Source of the DNA: Paralichthys olivaceus
Taxonomy: Eukaryota; Chordata; Actinopteri; Pleuronectiformes; Paralichthyidae
Direction of reading: 5' to 3'
DNA: 64,000 nucleotides
Assembly (NCBI RefSeq): GCF_024713975.1
Contig: NC_091097.1
Span: 8,178,861 to 8,242,860 of the forward strand
Below the pieces are notes generated by a model that made no database searches, was not told the origin of the DNA, and saw only the letters and a list, made by a program, of their open reading frames with translations. Shown here one piece after another: positions 15,001 through 27,655 of this stretch (positions are counted from its first letter, which is position 1; each line of letters opens with the position of its first letter). The position numbers and the translations under genes were made by a program.

Positions 15001-16531
15001 CATTGAAATAAATATATCAAATAAACAGGTTTTAGGAGATGATTTCTGTTGCTGTTATGTTAAAATGCTGTTAATTACATTTCAAATCAGACCATCCATT
15101 GCTCTTAATTAGTTGCCTTTAGATTCAACTAGAGCTGGAAAGATTAGCTAATGAATCCATTGGTCGATCAACACAAAATTAATCAAACAGGTCAGGCTTT
15201 TACAAAACAATCTATACTAATTTAGGGGATTTGGTTTCTTGTTCTTGTTGGGATGAACCATCTTCCAATATTTTTCAACAATTTATGAAGCAGCAAATTA
15301 AGCAATTCATCAACAATAATTAAAAGACATCAGTAGTTGAATAAACATGAATTAATGAGTTTTAGAGTGAGGCCAATGCTTCAAATTCAGTCACTGATCA
15401 GGAATTATTCATTGTGTTCCATCGTGTGCATTTGAAAAATTGCACTGAAACATTGTGCGGCTATGCTTGTTCATGCTTGTCATCTTAATTCACTGCATGA
15501 GACAACAGATATTTGCTCATTTAATCATCTTATCACTCAAATATCTGGTCTCATCATTAAAATCCCAGGCTGCCAAATAGCATCTATCACCTAAAAGCGG
15601 AGCTGCACATTATTTAAGAAGGACTCTCTTATACACGTCATTCCTCTATCTGACACGGATGCAAAATTCACTCATCAAACCACCACCACCAACGAAGCCC
15701 TGCATCCTCTCACTTGCAAGCCAGATAAAGCGAATGACTTATGACAGCGGAGCCATTAGTATCTGGGTGCTCGCCAGTGAGCGATGGAACAGAGGGCCGA
15801 GGGTGAAAGTTAATGTGATTTCCCAATCAATTCAATGGGAGCACATATCTCCGTGTATCTGCCCACCTCATCCTCCCGTACCTTCCAGATAAAAAAAACC
15901 TCTTACTAGAATGGAGAGACGGAGGGAAAGTAACGTTGTATCCTGAAAGATGAGTCACAGAGTGATTCAATTAACTTCTATTACAGAGCGTCTATCTGCT
16001 ACAACTTTGCAATGAAGAGCAGCACAAGGTTGGGACCAAAAACCAGAACACCTCCCTATGTTTGCATAGAAAATACTATCTTTGCTGATCTCCGTGAGTG
16101 AATTGTGAGAATTTCTCCACATTTCCTGTTTTTGCTCTCTTCTCTGCTGGATGACGTTGCCGTCTGTGACGTCAGCTGACAAGCATCAAGAGGCCGATCT
16201 CCTGCGAGCCTAAGTAAATGTCTCTACTAGAGGAGATCATTCTCCACGAGGAGATTGTGCTTCAGTGGCATTTGTGGGCTGTAATTTTATAATATAACAA
16301 CTGTCCTTGCAGGTAAAGAACATTTTATGTGAACACACTTTTTCCCCATCACGACTGATTCTTTGGTCTTACCTCTGTGAGCAGCCATGGGTGGTCCTGC
16401 ACCAGTCGGGCAAAGTCGGTCTCAGGCGTCACTTGGGCATAACGGAATCTGTTCTGGACAGCTGCCGATGTGCAGATGTACTTGTACAGGAACTCTTTTC
16501 CTGTCTGCTCGGAGATGGCTTTGGCTGACAT
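1564..16531 (-). CDS. acly: ATP-citrate synthase (ATP-citrate lyase), complete CDS in 27 exons
   Basis: Cytosolic enzyme that makes acetyl-CoA and oxaloacetate from citrate, CoA and ATP for lipid synthesis and protein acetylation. Coding exons, 5' to 3': 16531-16373, 14886-14764, 13367-13305, 13166-12976, 10825-10746, 9847-9717, 8696-8578, 7299-7163, 7069-7008, 6924-6807, 6719-6565, 6109-6016, 5681-5540, 5460-5292, 5211-5107, 5023-4827, 4752-4671, 4568-4458, 4374-4247, 4143-4050, 3521-3367, 3283-3133, 3055-2912, 2708-2595, 2499-2417, 1810-1734, 1658-1564. All junctions are GT-AG and the phases close to 1092 codons plus TAA, close to the shorter human isoform (about 1091). The start is [11 protein letters not shown]. 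Visible in order: ATP-grasp/CoA-ligase part, the RTASFSE phosphosite (Ser455), the catalytic phosphohistidine in [10 protein letters not shown] (His751), the citrate-synthase-like C-terminus (GIGHRVKS) and the terminal HMSM. The 10-residue exon alternatively spliced in mammals is not seen. Donors after exons 19 (GTCCGT) and 21 (GTCGGC) are atypical. Fish can carry two acly paralogs; I cannot say which this is. Confidence 0.97.
5933..6009. repeat. (TG)38 microsatellite at the edge of an acly exon
   Basis: An uninterrupted TG run of 77 bases. Read in the direction of acly transcription it is a CA repeat starting at intron position +7, right after the donor of the exon at 6109-6016. Reading frames through it are cysteine-valine or histidine-threonine artefacts. 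Confidence 0.98.
7300..8577 (-). other. acly intron, nothing further recognised
   Basis: This is the 1.3 kb intron between the exons ending [12 protein letters not shown] and starting DTICDLGG. I see no coding potential, RNA gene or clear repeat with flanking duplications. Confidence 0.7.
10826..12975 (-). other. acly intron, GC- and purine-rich in part
   Basis: This 2.1 kb intron is AT-rich on the left. From about 11900 to 12520 it turns into a G-rich, GGA-rich plus-strand stretch that yields several overlapping open frames on both strands. None has splice context or family similarity, so I read them as composition artefacts. Confidence 0.6.
14887..16372 (-). other. acly intron, nothing further recognised
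   Basis: This 1.5 kb intron between coding exons 1 and 2 is mostly AT-rich single-copy-looking sequence. I see no gene, RNA gene or repeat with recognisable ends. Confidence 0.6.
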
Positions 16532-16547
16532 GACTAATTCGTCTAGA

Positions 16548-19500
16548 CTGGTCATAGAGGAAAGAGAGGCAAAGAGAGATGAGATGGGAGATTGATTAAT
16601 ATAGATATGTGTGTGGATGGATGGATATGGAAAAGAAGCAATAAATAACAAACAGAAAAACAGTTTAAAATGACAAGCATTCATTTCCTTCAGTCATAGA
16701 TATCAGTCCCCTAAAAAAAAGTTTTTTCCAATCAGGAACCATTCATTATTCCCTGGGAAATTGATGCAAGTGTCCAAAAGGCTCTCTCTCTCGCTCTCTC
16801 TCTCTCTCAATAACAAAGCTGAAAAAAATCCCTGGAATATGTGCCAAAATTTAATGGGCTTTGTCTTGGCCCATTTCCCATCCTTCTAACAAGTTTGCAT
16901 GGAAATCCATTCAGTAGTTTTTGCGTAATCCTGCGAATAAACAAACAAACTGACAGGGGCGAAAACATGACCTGCTTGGCGGAGTTAAAAAAAAATGTCT
17001 GCTGTCAGATCTGTCAAGAAATGTTTTTGAGAGACAGCTCTGCGTTTGTATTCCCATGAGATATAAAAAAAACAAACTGACGAAAAGAAACTGTAACATA
17101 ATGAAATGTTACTGCACAGAAATGAAAGAGATAGAGGCTAGAAAACCTAATTACATACAAACTGCATATTCAGGCATCTGTCACATCTTCTGTGGCACAG
17201 ACAAGGAAGCCTGGGAAGCTAAATCCAACATAATTGGCCTCAGGGTTTTTTTTATCTGGTAATGGGCACGTGTTGCACTCAAACAATCAGATTCTTGCTG
17301 GAGTTACATCACAGTGTGGGACTTCAGCCTCAGCTTTATCTGACGTGACCCATTATCGTTATCATCAGAGCTGGAAATCAGCCCAGGCCATAGATTGTAT
17401 CTATAAAAAACCCAGACACATCAAGTGATAAGAAATTGATTTGTAAGGTGCAAGGATTTCTTTGATTTGAGTGGCAGAACGTGAGAGAAAGCAAGAAACT
17501 TAATAACCTGTAATGGCATCTGTATATTTTACTGCTATAGGGCGGAGCTATGACCTTTATCCTTTGGATTTACACAGTGATGTCATGTTCCCACACACGG
17601 ATCACACACAGGACACGTGGAAGTTTTCACAGCATCATTTGGGATAGTCGCTCATCTCACTTATCTCCAAACAATAACGTCTTTAACTATTTTCTTTACT
17701 TCTTTTCTCATTTTCTGTACAGATGAGACACATAACATGTAACAAGGAATTGTTTCTGTTCAATGGCAGAACCAAGATCCGAAAAAGAACTGAAGAGGTT
17801 AAACAAGCACTTGCAAAAATATGTTGGAGCCAGTATCCAGATCACAGACCTGTGTGTGCTGTCACCTGTCCACATCAGGTCTCGCCCTACTATTGATCAT
17901 TTTCCATGTAATTTAAAATGTGAACGGTTTAATCTTGATTTTAATGCATCTTGAGTCTGTCTAATGATTCTGTTCATGCCTATCATTATTTTCACATATC
18001 TTCTTTGACTTTTGCTGTTGTTCTTTTCTACAAATTTTATTTCTAACACTGTCTCATCTTTTATATGTGCTCATGTTGCCTTCCTCTGCCATGATTGGTA
18101 AACACTTTGGCTCAATCCCTGTTTTTTAACGTGCTAAATAAATAAATAAACCTTATTATCTTAAAAACAAGAGAAAGTATCACATTCGATCCCAAACTGA
18201 AATCCAGTAGCTTGTAGCTGTCACGATCAAGAAAATAACATTGTTCTTGCCTAAAATGGCTTTTGCCTCTTTTAGCCCTCATTGTTTTACTTAGAAGATG
18301 TATAAGTTCATTCAAGTCAAGTTGATTGACAGAAATGTGTATGTTGAAGGTCAATTAATGGTCCCAATCATTTTTCCAAACAAAAATGCCAAACATGGCC
18401 TGCTTTCTTGTTTTCATTTGTGAGGATGTGTTGCCTTGTGTGTTGTACTAGTACAATTCATTTTCATAAACTCTGATGAGCATTCTCTGACATTTTATAG
18501 GACAGGATGCCCAAACAGAATGTTGGTTAATACCAGGACACCAGAGTACAAAAACATGGCCCATTAAGGCTTTGATACACCAAGGCCTTCCCTAATTACC
18601 ACCTCTCAAAGCCTGACAACCACTGAGCACTGTGTAACCTTGCAGGGACAAAGCACCTGCACTGACTGTTCCTCTCATTAAGCTGAGAGCCCTGATGTCC
18701 CCTCAAACTGGACCCCCCCCTCTCTACGCTGCGGCCCTGGCAGCCGTTCCTTAAATGGATTAATGGGACTGTCGTGGACCTTTCTCACTATTGATCATCG
18801 TTGTCCCTGAGTCATCACGGCGCTAGTTCCAGACCAGGCCGACATGGCTCATCCAGAGCCCATCCTCTGCCCATGTATCATCCACTTGCTCTGCGCAAAC
18901 GTACCTGTCTGTGGTGGTGCTAAATATCCACAAACACTAATAAACACACCGGTTCAGATGATGCAGTCACATAAAAAAAGAAAACACATCCAACAGGAGA
19001 TGACAGAGAGATTATGGATGTTCCAATATCAATACCATCATCAGAAATACCTCAGTTACAATGTACCGACCCGATATCAAGTATATTCTTTTTACGCAGA
19101 TAAAAATGCAATTTTCTTCATGGCACTCTAAAACAGAAGTTGTGCTGTACCCTCACTGGTTAGTACTGGTTTCATAGCGGCAAATAAAAAGTGATATCTG
19201 ATCCAGATGCCAGAACTAGCTTAAATATCAGCAATTGGGCAATATTTAAGTCCCACATGTAAAACAGCAACACATAGCATATGTTTTAGAGGTGTCTCAC
19301 CATTGTGGACAATTACAATATTAGCAATCTCACAAAGCATTTAAAGAACCATATCATAGTGATAAACATTTTCTTTAAAGGAATTTATTTAGTCTTGAAG
19401 TTGCTGCTGCACTGTTTCATACTATTACTGTATTTACTTACTTGAAAGATCTTTTGTTTTTATTTTCAAACTGTGGCTGCTCTCTAACAGCTATTTAAAA

Positions 19501-20441
19501 GAAAGTAGTTGTTGTGTATCCCGAAATGTGTTTGTTTCTTTTCAATTAAGACTTCAGTCTCTGTACGCATTTGTTTTTCAAAGGGTTTAACCTGACAATG
19601 ACAGAAATCATCACTTCCATACAAGGTATAGTTAAACATAGGTATTAGGCAAAAGGGGTGGGACAAAACATAAGTTCAGCAATATATCATCGTTCTGACT
19701 CATGAGATACAATTATTGATATGCTGGCATCAAATCTAGATATTTCTCAGAATTTATAAATATATATAGTATGGCAGTGAATAAAAACACAAATTCTGCA
19801 CTGTACCTCTTTAGGGGCATTTCATGTTCTTCAGTTAGAGATCTTGATGTATCGGTATTATGATTATCACACAATCTTTGCATCATGATATTATTGTAAT
19901 CGCGAGCCATGTATCGCATATAGTCAATTACCCTCTGAATTCCACTCCTATTGAATACGATATACAAGTTGTGATCTTTTACAAGATGGTATCAGGTCTT
20001 TACTGGGAATCTGCAATTACACAAAGTCCAGTTATCATCAGTATCTCCAAGGGAAAAATCAGATCATCTCTACAGATCTAAATCAACTCAAAAATGCTGC
20101 AAAAGATTATATTTGTATCTTCATGTTCACTTTCAACTAATTACATAAAATTATTTTTAATCATTTAGACAAAAAACCTGCTGAGTCGGTTCTGTTTCAT
20201 TCTTTCATTCATTCATTCACAAACCGGTCAGACAGCAGTGCTCCTGTCTCAGTGTGAGAGAATCACCACTCAGTGAAAACTCTTATTCACACCTCCTGAT
20301 AACTATGATGTAACAAGAGTTCAGGTTCAACGTGGGCTGAGCTGCTCAACTTGTTTTTATATCTCCTGATCTTTTAGAATCTGACACAAGACAGAGTTAC
20401 AGGAAGTTAAACACAAAATAAACACTTAAGTCATTGTTTAC
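16548..20441 (-). other. acly first intron, with simple repeat and one dispersed repeat
   Basis: This 3.9 kb interval separates the presumptive non-coding exon from the first coding exon. It contains a CT-rich simple repeat at about 16782-16808 and a dispersed-repeat copy at about 16850-16995. The rest is AT-rich without a supported gene. The small open frames here have no splice or homology support. Confidence 0.6.
16850..16995 (+). mobile_element. Dispersed repeat fragment of the family ending CTTGGCGGAG
   Basis: It carries a segment resembling 'aagtttgcatggaaatcc', an 'agtagtttttgcgtaatcctg' type block and an end reading gcttggcggag. The same block occurs at 37940-38085. From memory this matches a very common teleost short repeat; the class (SINE or MITE-like) is not settled from one window. 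Confidence 0.6.
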
Positions 20442-20600
20442 CTCGCTTTAGATTTGCCTCAGACAGCGGTAGAAGTGTGTTTTTAAGGCCGGATGAAGGA
20501 CTTCTCTCCGCGGTGCAGCTGCTTCTCTCTGGCCGACTGGCAGTGCAGGAGACCGGTGGTGCCGGAGGCTGCAGCTTCCTGGGAGTTTTGTCTCCATCGC
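20442..20600 (-). other. acly: Probable non-coding first exon of acly
   Basis: The first coding exon of acly (right edge 16547) has an acceptor 16 bases upstream of the ATG, so a separate 5' UTR exon must lie further right. A strong donor (CGAG|GTAAAC on the minus strand) ends a GC-rich stretch at 20442, just below a CCAAT-containing promoter-like segment. The left edge is set by this donor. The right edge (transcription start) is a guess within about 100 bases. The implied first intron is about 3.9 kb. Confidence 0.6.
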
Positions 20601-20670
20601 CCATCTGCCGATAGGTTGGCTGATGTTTCGTGGCCTCTGATTGGCTCGTTCCGCACCATGCTCTATTGCT
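20600..20670 (-). promoter_or_regulatory. Candidate acly core promoter with CCAAT box
   Basis: On the minus strand this holds a CCAAT box (ATTGG on the plus strand at 20640-20644) and a second CCAAC-like site near 20615, next to the GC-rich presumptive first exon. CCAAT/NF-Y sites are usual in lipogenic gene promoters. No TATA box is evident. The assignment rests on position and composition only. Confidence 0.45.
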
Positions 20671-23000
20671 ACCTTCAGGGACTGCTGGAAATTCAATAAA
20701 ATGTTTGCAGCAGAAAACCATTTGTTTGTCTTTTGGTTTTAATTTTTGACATCAGATTTGTATGACTTAAGAAGATATATCAACCTGTGGATATTTGAAA
20801 TTATATATTCATGCCCACATAGTGAAATTGTTTTAGCCCAGATTCGGCTCACACTGTCATTCTGCCCACATGTGGAATATTATCCGTTTACCAAATATCT
20901 GGGCCACAAGTAAGCCATTGCAATACCGCACGTCAGCCAAAAGTGCCAGAGTTGGACTACATTTCACCAACTGGATTACATATATGGGCCACATTTTCTA
21001 TTTAACAAGTGGACCACTTTAGGCTCACATTCATTTCAGCAATGCCTTCTTGTGGTCTACATCCCTATCCTGTCCAGGTAGAAATTTGATTTTTGATGGA
21101 CATTTACTCTTAAGAAAAATCTGAGATACTTGCACTTGCACTACTTTGGCATTTCCATGCAAGTTTATACACATGTAATCCACTACAGTTCAGAAGCACT
21201 ACAATTGGGGATCAATAAAAAACTATCTATCTATCTATTTTCAAAAATCTAAATATACAAACTACACAACAAGCTTATACAAACAGTGAGTTGTTCTAGA
21301 TGAACAGCATGTACAGTATAGGAAATAGTTTAAATTGACACAACCTCAACCAACTACTACAGTGAAGTGCTAAATTAGTGAATCATCTATTATAATTATA
21401 ATAATAGTGATAGCATAGGGCCTAGATTATTTTTCTAAAAACCTTTCCCAATGTTACTTAAAAACTTTCACAATTATTATATTATATTATATGTATTTTT
21501 TATATTGTGGTTTTGCTATTTTCCCTAATTACATGATGTGAGTACTGAAACAGAATATGTCAGAATTGTATTCTTTTTTTCCTCCGATTAAAATCACATC
21601 AATTTCCCAACAGTTCCATGTCAGATATGCGGTCCAAATCGAGTCAACCGTTTCCTGGAGGTACGTGAAGGCAGCACAGGTTTCTTCAGCAGCTCCCTCA
21701 CACACGCACCACTCGAGAGACAACAGGGCATTTACCCGCCGATGCTGATTGGCTGCCGTTATTCTTTATCTCATCAGCAGCCAATGATAGAATGAGTTGA
21801 TCTTGCACACTCACCATTGCACAGACTGAGGTGGACTGTGTGACATGTGGGGGCCAAGGTTCTCTCACCTGATCTTGGCCTATTTTTTGGCTCAGAGAGT
21901 GCAGTGCAGTATAAAAGCACTGACTTAAGTGTCGTTATTTTATTGATGAAAACAGAAAGTTTCCTTCTCATCAACACTATTTAAAATCTAATGTATCTTC
22001 CTTTTACAGTGTCCACTGCCTTTGTGTAGAGTTGGTTATAAATTTTAAAGTTTTGTGCTGACACAAGGCTGTGGAGTAAATATCAAAATAATACCTCCTT
22101 TACTTTGTTTAGTTTATTATCTGATCAACACAGACTAAAATAGATTTGTTTTAAATCAGTGTAGATGATAATTGTATATTCAATTGGTCAGACAGAAACA
22201 ATGGTTTGGTGAAAAATAACATTTTCAATTTCTCTGCAGTGTCAGAACAAAATCAAGAGCGTGATTGAGTCATTTAATTACATGTTAAATGAAAACCAAT
22301 TTAAAACCAAATGTCTAATAGTGCATTAAATGCAGAACCAAGGCTGTCATTAGCAACGTCCACATGACTGTTAAAATCACCTACTATAATATTTTGTCAT
22401 TGCTAAGAACTAATTCAGATACAAATTATGAGTAAGGGGCAGGTGGACGATGTATTAACTGTTTTTCCTGATTCCCGTCTTACGATAATGAGAATTTCAA
22501 ATGAGCTATAACTTCTTTTAGGTCAAGGGCTGTTTTCTAAGTCAGATGCTAACCCTAACAATATTTATAAGCATGATAAAATAAGAACAGGTTGCTGGTT
22601 AAGAGTAAGTTTAAATGTGTTAATGCAAATAGTTGACACAAGAGATTTCAGCTGAACACTGGCTCACAGGCAGCTCTCTGGGTAATGGTCAGTTACACTT
22701 TACCAGACTCAAAGGAAGAGCGGACAAATGAAGCAATCCAGTCTGTGGTTCAATGTTTAAAAATACAGTATTTGGGGAGTCATCGTGGGTGTGTCATACT
22801 TTGCCACAAAGCCCTAGAGCAGACAGTGCAATTACTGAGCGCCCTCTGGTGGTTTATAGTCAAATGTTACACCTAGATGCCATGAGAAAACTGCCATGTG
22901 CCGATAAGCTGTCCAAGATATCAGCCTGCATGCTGCATGTCATAAACGTGCACTGACAGAACTGAACACACAGTGAAACTGAATTACTGGAGCAAAGCAA
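20671..23000. other. Intergenic region between acly and cnp
   Basis: About 2.3 kb between the acly promoter and the putative cnp 3' end. Apart from the LINE tail and a degenerate stretch with repeated 'gggccac' words (20840-21060), I see nothing I can name. Confidence 0.6.
21065..21240 (+). mobile_element. Probable 3' tail of a teleost LINE
   Basis: The segment ends in ggggatcaataaa followed by a short (CTAT)n run. That is the usual 3' end of Rex/L2-like LINE copies in fish. No reverse-transcriptase coding remains, so it is a 5'-truncated copy between acly and cnp. Confidence 0.5.
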
Positions 23001-23009
23001 GTTCTTTTC

Positions 23010-23015
23010 TTTATT
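23010..23015 (-). terminator. Candidate cnp polyadenylation signal
   Basis: AATAAA on the minus strand about 880 bases past the cnp stop codon. It would give a 3' UTR of roughly 0.9 kb (23895 to about 22990). Confidence 0.45.
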
Positions 23016-23895
23016 AAGTTTAGAAAACAAGTGCAAAAATAGTGATTCATAAGAGCTACAAAGAGTAGGGGTTGCCCTTCAGAAATTACCTTGACATGGG
23101 ACACAAATTGAAATGCAATACATGAAGGGCTGTTCTCAGGGGATAAACGGGATCAATGGTGCAGTCTTGCACAGTAGAAAAGATTGCAAAACATGAAATT
23201 CTTTTCACAGCATTTGAGTGCTAGAACAAGCTGCTGAGACAGATGCCAAACTCATCAACAAACTCCCTTTTAAACTATAGACAGTGCAAAGATTTACATA
23301 GAAGATCCTCTATAAGTTACATTCAGTCTAATGCATAACATTGCTTCCTAGGCTGCACACATGCACACTTGCATGAAAATAACTGTTTATTTGAGAAATT
23401 TCAACTAAGCCAAAAGAAACGCCAGACAATTCTGTTGGAGAGGCGGAGCTACTTCTTTTCAGAAATGTGTTAATACGTTGCTACTGTTACCGAGATGCAT
23501 GCAAAGTACCTAATTAACTTTCACGTCTGAATACTGAGAAACACCAACATGTATAGTAGAGGAAATGTAAAGTTTCAGGTAACTGTGGAACTGAGTGAGG
23601 AGGCTATACTAGCTATAACTGCAGCTAACGAAATCTCAGCAAATCGGCAGGTACTGCAACTCTGGCACCGATGTGTGAGACAAGACACTGAACACTGACA
23701 ACAACAACAAGCCTAACCCAACTGAAGGCATCTCGGGTTGTGGTGCAAAGTAACAGTAAAGGCACACAGCTCGTGGTTATTAGGGTGGCTATTACGATAT
23801 CCCTATACCCTGCACAAACACACAAAGCTCGCACAGAGTACGCCTAAGTTTTAATTCACCAGCCATCCCAGCCACACATCCCCGTGTTTTGCCAT

Positions 23896-26341
23896 TTACA
23901 GAATAATGCACTTGGACTTCTTTTTCTTCTCTGGTTCTTTTTTGGTCAACTCCGGCTCCTTGCGCCTGTAGAAGCTGGAGAAGCAGGCCGGGGCGCAGAT
24001 GGGCTGCCTGAGGCTGAGCAGCCACCTTCCCTCACCGTAATAGGTCAGCAAGCCAAGCTCCATCTCCACATCCACCTCCCCCTTCTGGCCCTCCTGCTGT
24101 AGAGCCAGGATGTCCAGGAGATCCAGGCCTGTTTGAACGGACTCTACGCCATCAGCACACCCTAGAGTGACATGGGCGCGGCTCCCCAAAGGCAGGGAGG
24201 CAGCTGCAGGGACAGCAGACTCTGCCTCCTTTTCGGCATCATCCGGCCACAGCAGGAGCTGCTCCTCGGTGAGGGACACTCTGGCACCGACGGTGCGAGG
24301 AGTGACAAAGAGAGCGCTCAGTGCTAGCTCGAATGTGGAACCATATAAATCTTTAACAGCCTAGAGAGCAGGAGAAGAGGGAAATATTAAATAAGATTCA
24401 GTTTGATTCAAACATTTATTACACTGCTACGATGTTAATGAGAAATGTTTACTTAACAGTGCGGCTTATAATTTGAATATGTTGCTTTCAGTTTTCATAA
24501 ACAAAGAATGAATTGACAGGCCTTACTTGCTTCTGTGCATACTCTTTGGCACCCTCAGCTTTCCCATAGTTGCAGAATTTGGTAGTGCAGTGGAGGGTTC
24601 CTTTGGTTTTAAAGTACTGCTCCAGATCCACCTCTTTATCAGCTTTACCAGTGACTGTAAACAAAAACACAAGTTCGGTGGCATCTTGGTTATGCAAAGA
24701 TGAGAGACTCATCGGCTTAGATACAGTACTCAATGATGCATTTGACTTTTAGGAATGACATTTAAAAAACCACTCACAGTCCAGCATGTGTGTCTTGAAG
24801 GCCTCCAAGGTGTCCAGTGTTTTAAGGAAGTCCATGGATGTGCACCGAATTTTGTCCTGGACGGACGAGAGAAGAAAGAAGCCAAAGTAAAAAGGGATTG
24901 ACATTTCCTCAAGTGGACCCTTCATGGCATCCAGCTGGGCCTCCTCTAGTCCTCGGCTGTTCTTCGTTGTCAGCTGTGCTACATCGCAGCTCCATGCCGT
25001 TTGCGGCTCCAAGAAGATAGCCACAAGATGATGTTCCTCAGCAATCTCCCCCATGCGGCCCAGCCTGTCCTGGCTGTGGTTGGTGTCGTCCACCACTATG
25101 AGCACAGGCAAAGTTTTTCCTGCAGTGCAACAGCTCACCACGGCCTCGTCGAGAGCCTTGTATCCACTTGCAGACGATTCTGGATTCTCTGGCTTTACAC
25201 TGTGGTCGTCAGCACAGATGACAGAGCAGTGGTCTTTGTAGGCATCAGCTATGGCACGCGCCAAGAAGCTTTTCCCACTCCCTGGCAGGCCTCGGAGGAC
25301 AATTAAGGTGCGAGAGGTGCGGAGGGCGTCTTTGGTCTGCTCTCGTTCCAGGAGGGCAAAGGACAGGGAGCCAGATGCAGGGACAGTATCTTCTTCTTTT
25401 ACAAGCTCAGGATTGTTCTGCTCAGACTCAACGACTTCTGCTGCTACTGCTTCGGCTTCCTTCAGAGTTTCAGGCTCTGCTTTTTCAGGTTCAGCTTCCT
25501 TCTTGTCCTCTGCAGATTTTTCCTCTTCAACTTCAGCTGAATCTTCCTCCTTCAATGGCACAGCCTCTGTTGGCTTTTCTGAGGCAACTTCTGTCACTAA
25601 AAGCATCTCGGCAGCCTTCTCTGTGTCCGCTGATTTTTCTTCTTGCACCTCATTTAGAGGCTCAGCTGCCACATTGTTTTCTGCCTCCTCCTCTTTGGCA
25701 ATTTCTGCCCCCAAATCCATTGCCTGCAGTTCTGCTTTGGTCTCCACTTGTTCTGGCACAATCTCTTCTTCGCCGGCTGGTTGTGCATCTACTGGCTGCT
25801 GCAGCGTGACTGGTTCAGGTAATGTTTGCTCTTCTACCTCAGCTTCTGGTTCCGATTCTGTCAATTTCTCTGGCTCTGGCACAGAGACACTCTCTGCCAG
25901 AGTTGCTTTCACGGGCAGAGGTTCTGGGTCTTTCTCTGGCACAGGCTCCTGTTCAGGCTCTAATTTTTCTGGTTCTGCCTCGAAAGCTGCAACTGGGTCA
26001 GAGATCTTTTCAGATGACTCATCTGGTTCTGGTGAAGCCTCTACAATGGGTGCTGACTCCAGGTCAGATGCATCTTTGGGTGAGCCGTCACCATCTGCTT
26101 TCTGCTCGGACAGCGCCACATTTTCTGTCACAATCAGCTCCTCTGTTTCTTTAAAGTTTATGACTTCTGTATCATGGCCGTTTACTGCCAGCTGCTCTGT
26201 CTCTTCAGCAGCAGCTGGTGGCTTCTCAGGCTCTGTGGACTCTTCTGGCGCCTCTAGTTTTGACACAGCCTCTTTTTCCATTACAACCTCCTCTTGCTGT
26301 GGAGATGCATCCAAAACCTCACTGCTCCTTTCAGTATCCAT
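23896..26341 (-). CDS. cnp: 2',3'-cyclic-nucleotide 3'-phosphodiesterase, fish RICH type, complete CDS
   Basis: Exons: 26379-24778 (ATG at 26341), 24654-24527 and 24360-23896, with phases closing to 718 aa. Residues 1 to about 330 are a highly acidic Glu/Pro/Ala-rich region without recognised fold. A kinase-like P-loop, GLPGSGKS, follows at about 351-358. The CNPase catalytic domain has the two 2H-phosphoesterase HxT motifs, HCT (His543) and HVT (His627). The protein ends in a lysine-rich tail and CIIL, a CaaX prenylation box for membrane anchoring. CNPases hydrolyse 2',3'-cyclic nucleotides to 2'-nucleotides. The acidic extension matches what is known of goldfish and zebrafish RICH proteins, induced during optic nerve regeneration, rather than mammalian CNP (about 400 aa). 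The ATG is in the first exon with coding sense, and there is no in-frame extension upstream. Confidence 0.96.
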
Positions 26342-27655
26342 GTCTAGCTTACAGTTTCCTTTTCTACACCACCAAGTACCTTAAATGAAAGAGAAACAGT
26401 TAAATCAAAGCAGTGATGACATAAGATTGTCCCATTATTGATGATAAATTCTCAGAAACTTGACAATAGTTTCTCAGCCGGCACAATATTTTTGTTTATG
26501 CCAGAAAAACGGAGCAAAAGAAGAGAAATCAATAACGACTGATACATTTTCATTTAAAAAAATGTACAACAGCACAACACTGACTGGGTTTTTGGACCAC
26601 AGGACCTTTTAGAAGCCAGGTTGATCAGGATGTGGCTCAGGCGGTAGAGTGGGTTGTCCACTAATCAGAAGGCTAGTGGTTGGATTCTCAGCTCACACAA
26701 TCCACATGTCAAAGTGTTCTTGGTTAGATACTGAACCACAAATTGCCCCTGACGTTTTTAAATGCAATCCATTTCCCATAATGTCTCATACACTCAACAT
26801 CCACGATTTACATACATTTACAATACGAGTTGTATTGTAGAGGGGGCAATCTTTTTTTAATATAGGATATGCATAACTTGAGAGTCCAACAACACTGTAA
26901 TTTTGGAGTTGGTTCAGTGGTATTGTTGTGTCATGGTGCACATATGGTGGGTGGGGACAAAATGCTGTTGCAATTACATTAAATCTTACTTTGATTTTTT
27001 GTGTTGAGAATATGTATTCAATAGTCCAATTAGACAGAGACACAAGCAAAGATATGTTGTGAAAAGATCTTAGGGAAACATGAACAGAGCCACATCATCC
27101 CTGCAAACACAGACAAAGGGTAGTAAGGAAAAATGGGGCACCGCAGAAAAGTGGAATTAAATCAGACTACAGCGACCTCCTCCGTGTGGCAGGATCTCAT
27201 TTGACGAAATATCATTTCTGTTTGTGAACAAACGGTGGATGGCACCAGATGTGTTAAATCTCATCCTGCCCTGACAAAAAAAGGGGAAGCGCTCACAACC
27301 CAACCCAATGTGGTGACACACTAAAAGGTAACGTGACCGAAAAACCAACCTGCAGAGTTAAAGGCGACATCAACACGTTCGATCAAACTTCTTCCTGTTT
27401 CCTGTTGTTTGTGTTGAAGTTTTAACTCATCGTTCCGCACGTTAACTAGATAAAGAGTCGAGCGTGACGCTGAGATGTTTTGAATCTGAACGCAACATTT
27501 TACAAACAGCACAATGTGGCGAGGCGGGCAGCGACGCGCCTCACAAAAACAAGCCTGCGCGATGACAATGTGGATTAAACGTGAGCAGCCGCCATGCCCT
27601 CACCACGTTAATGTGCGAGAAACGAGTCACTTCGCATAAAACTGGAGCGACTTAC

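Noticed and set aside
25251-26384. 377-aa plus-strand open frame, serine-rich, opposite cnp
   Set aside because: It is the antisense of the Glu/Ala/Pro-rich cnp exon. GAA/GAG-rich coding removes stops on the other strand, and the frame has no family similarity or splice context.
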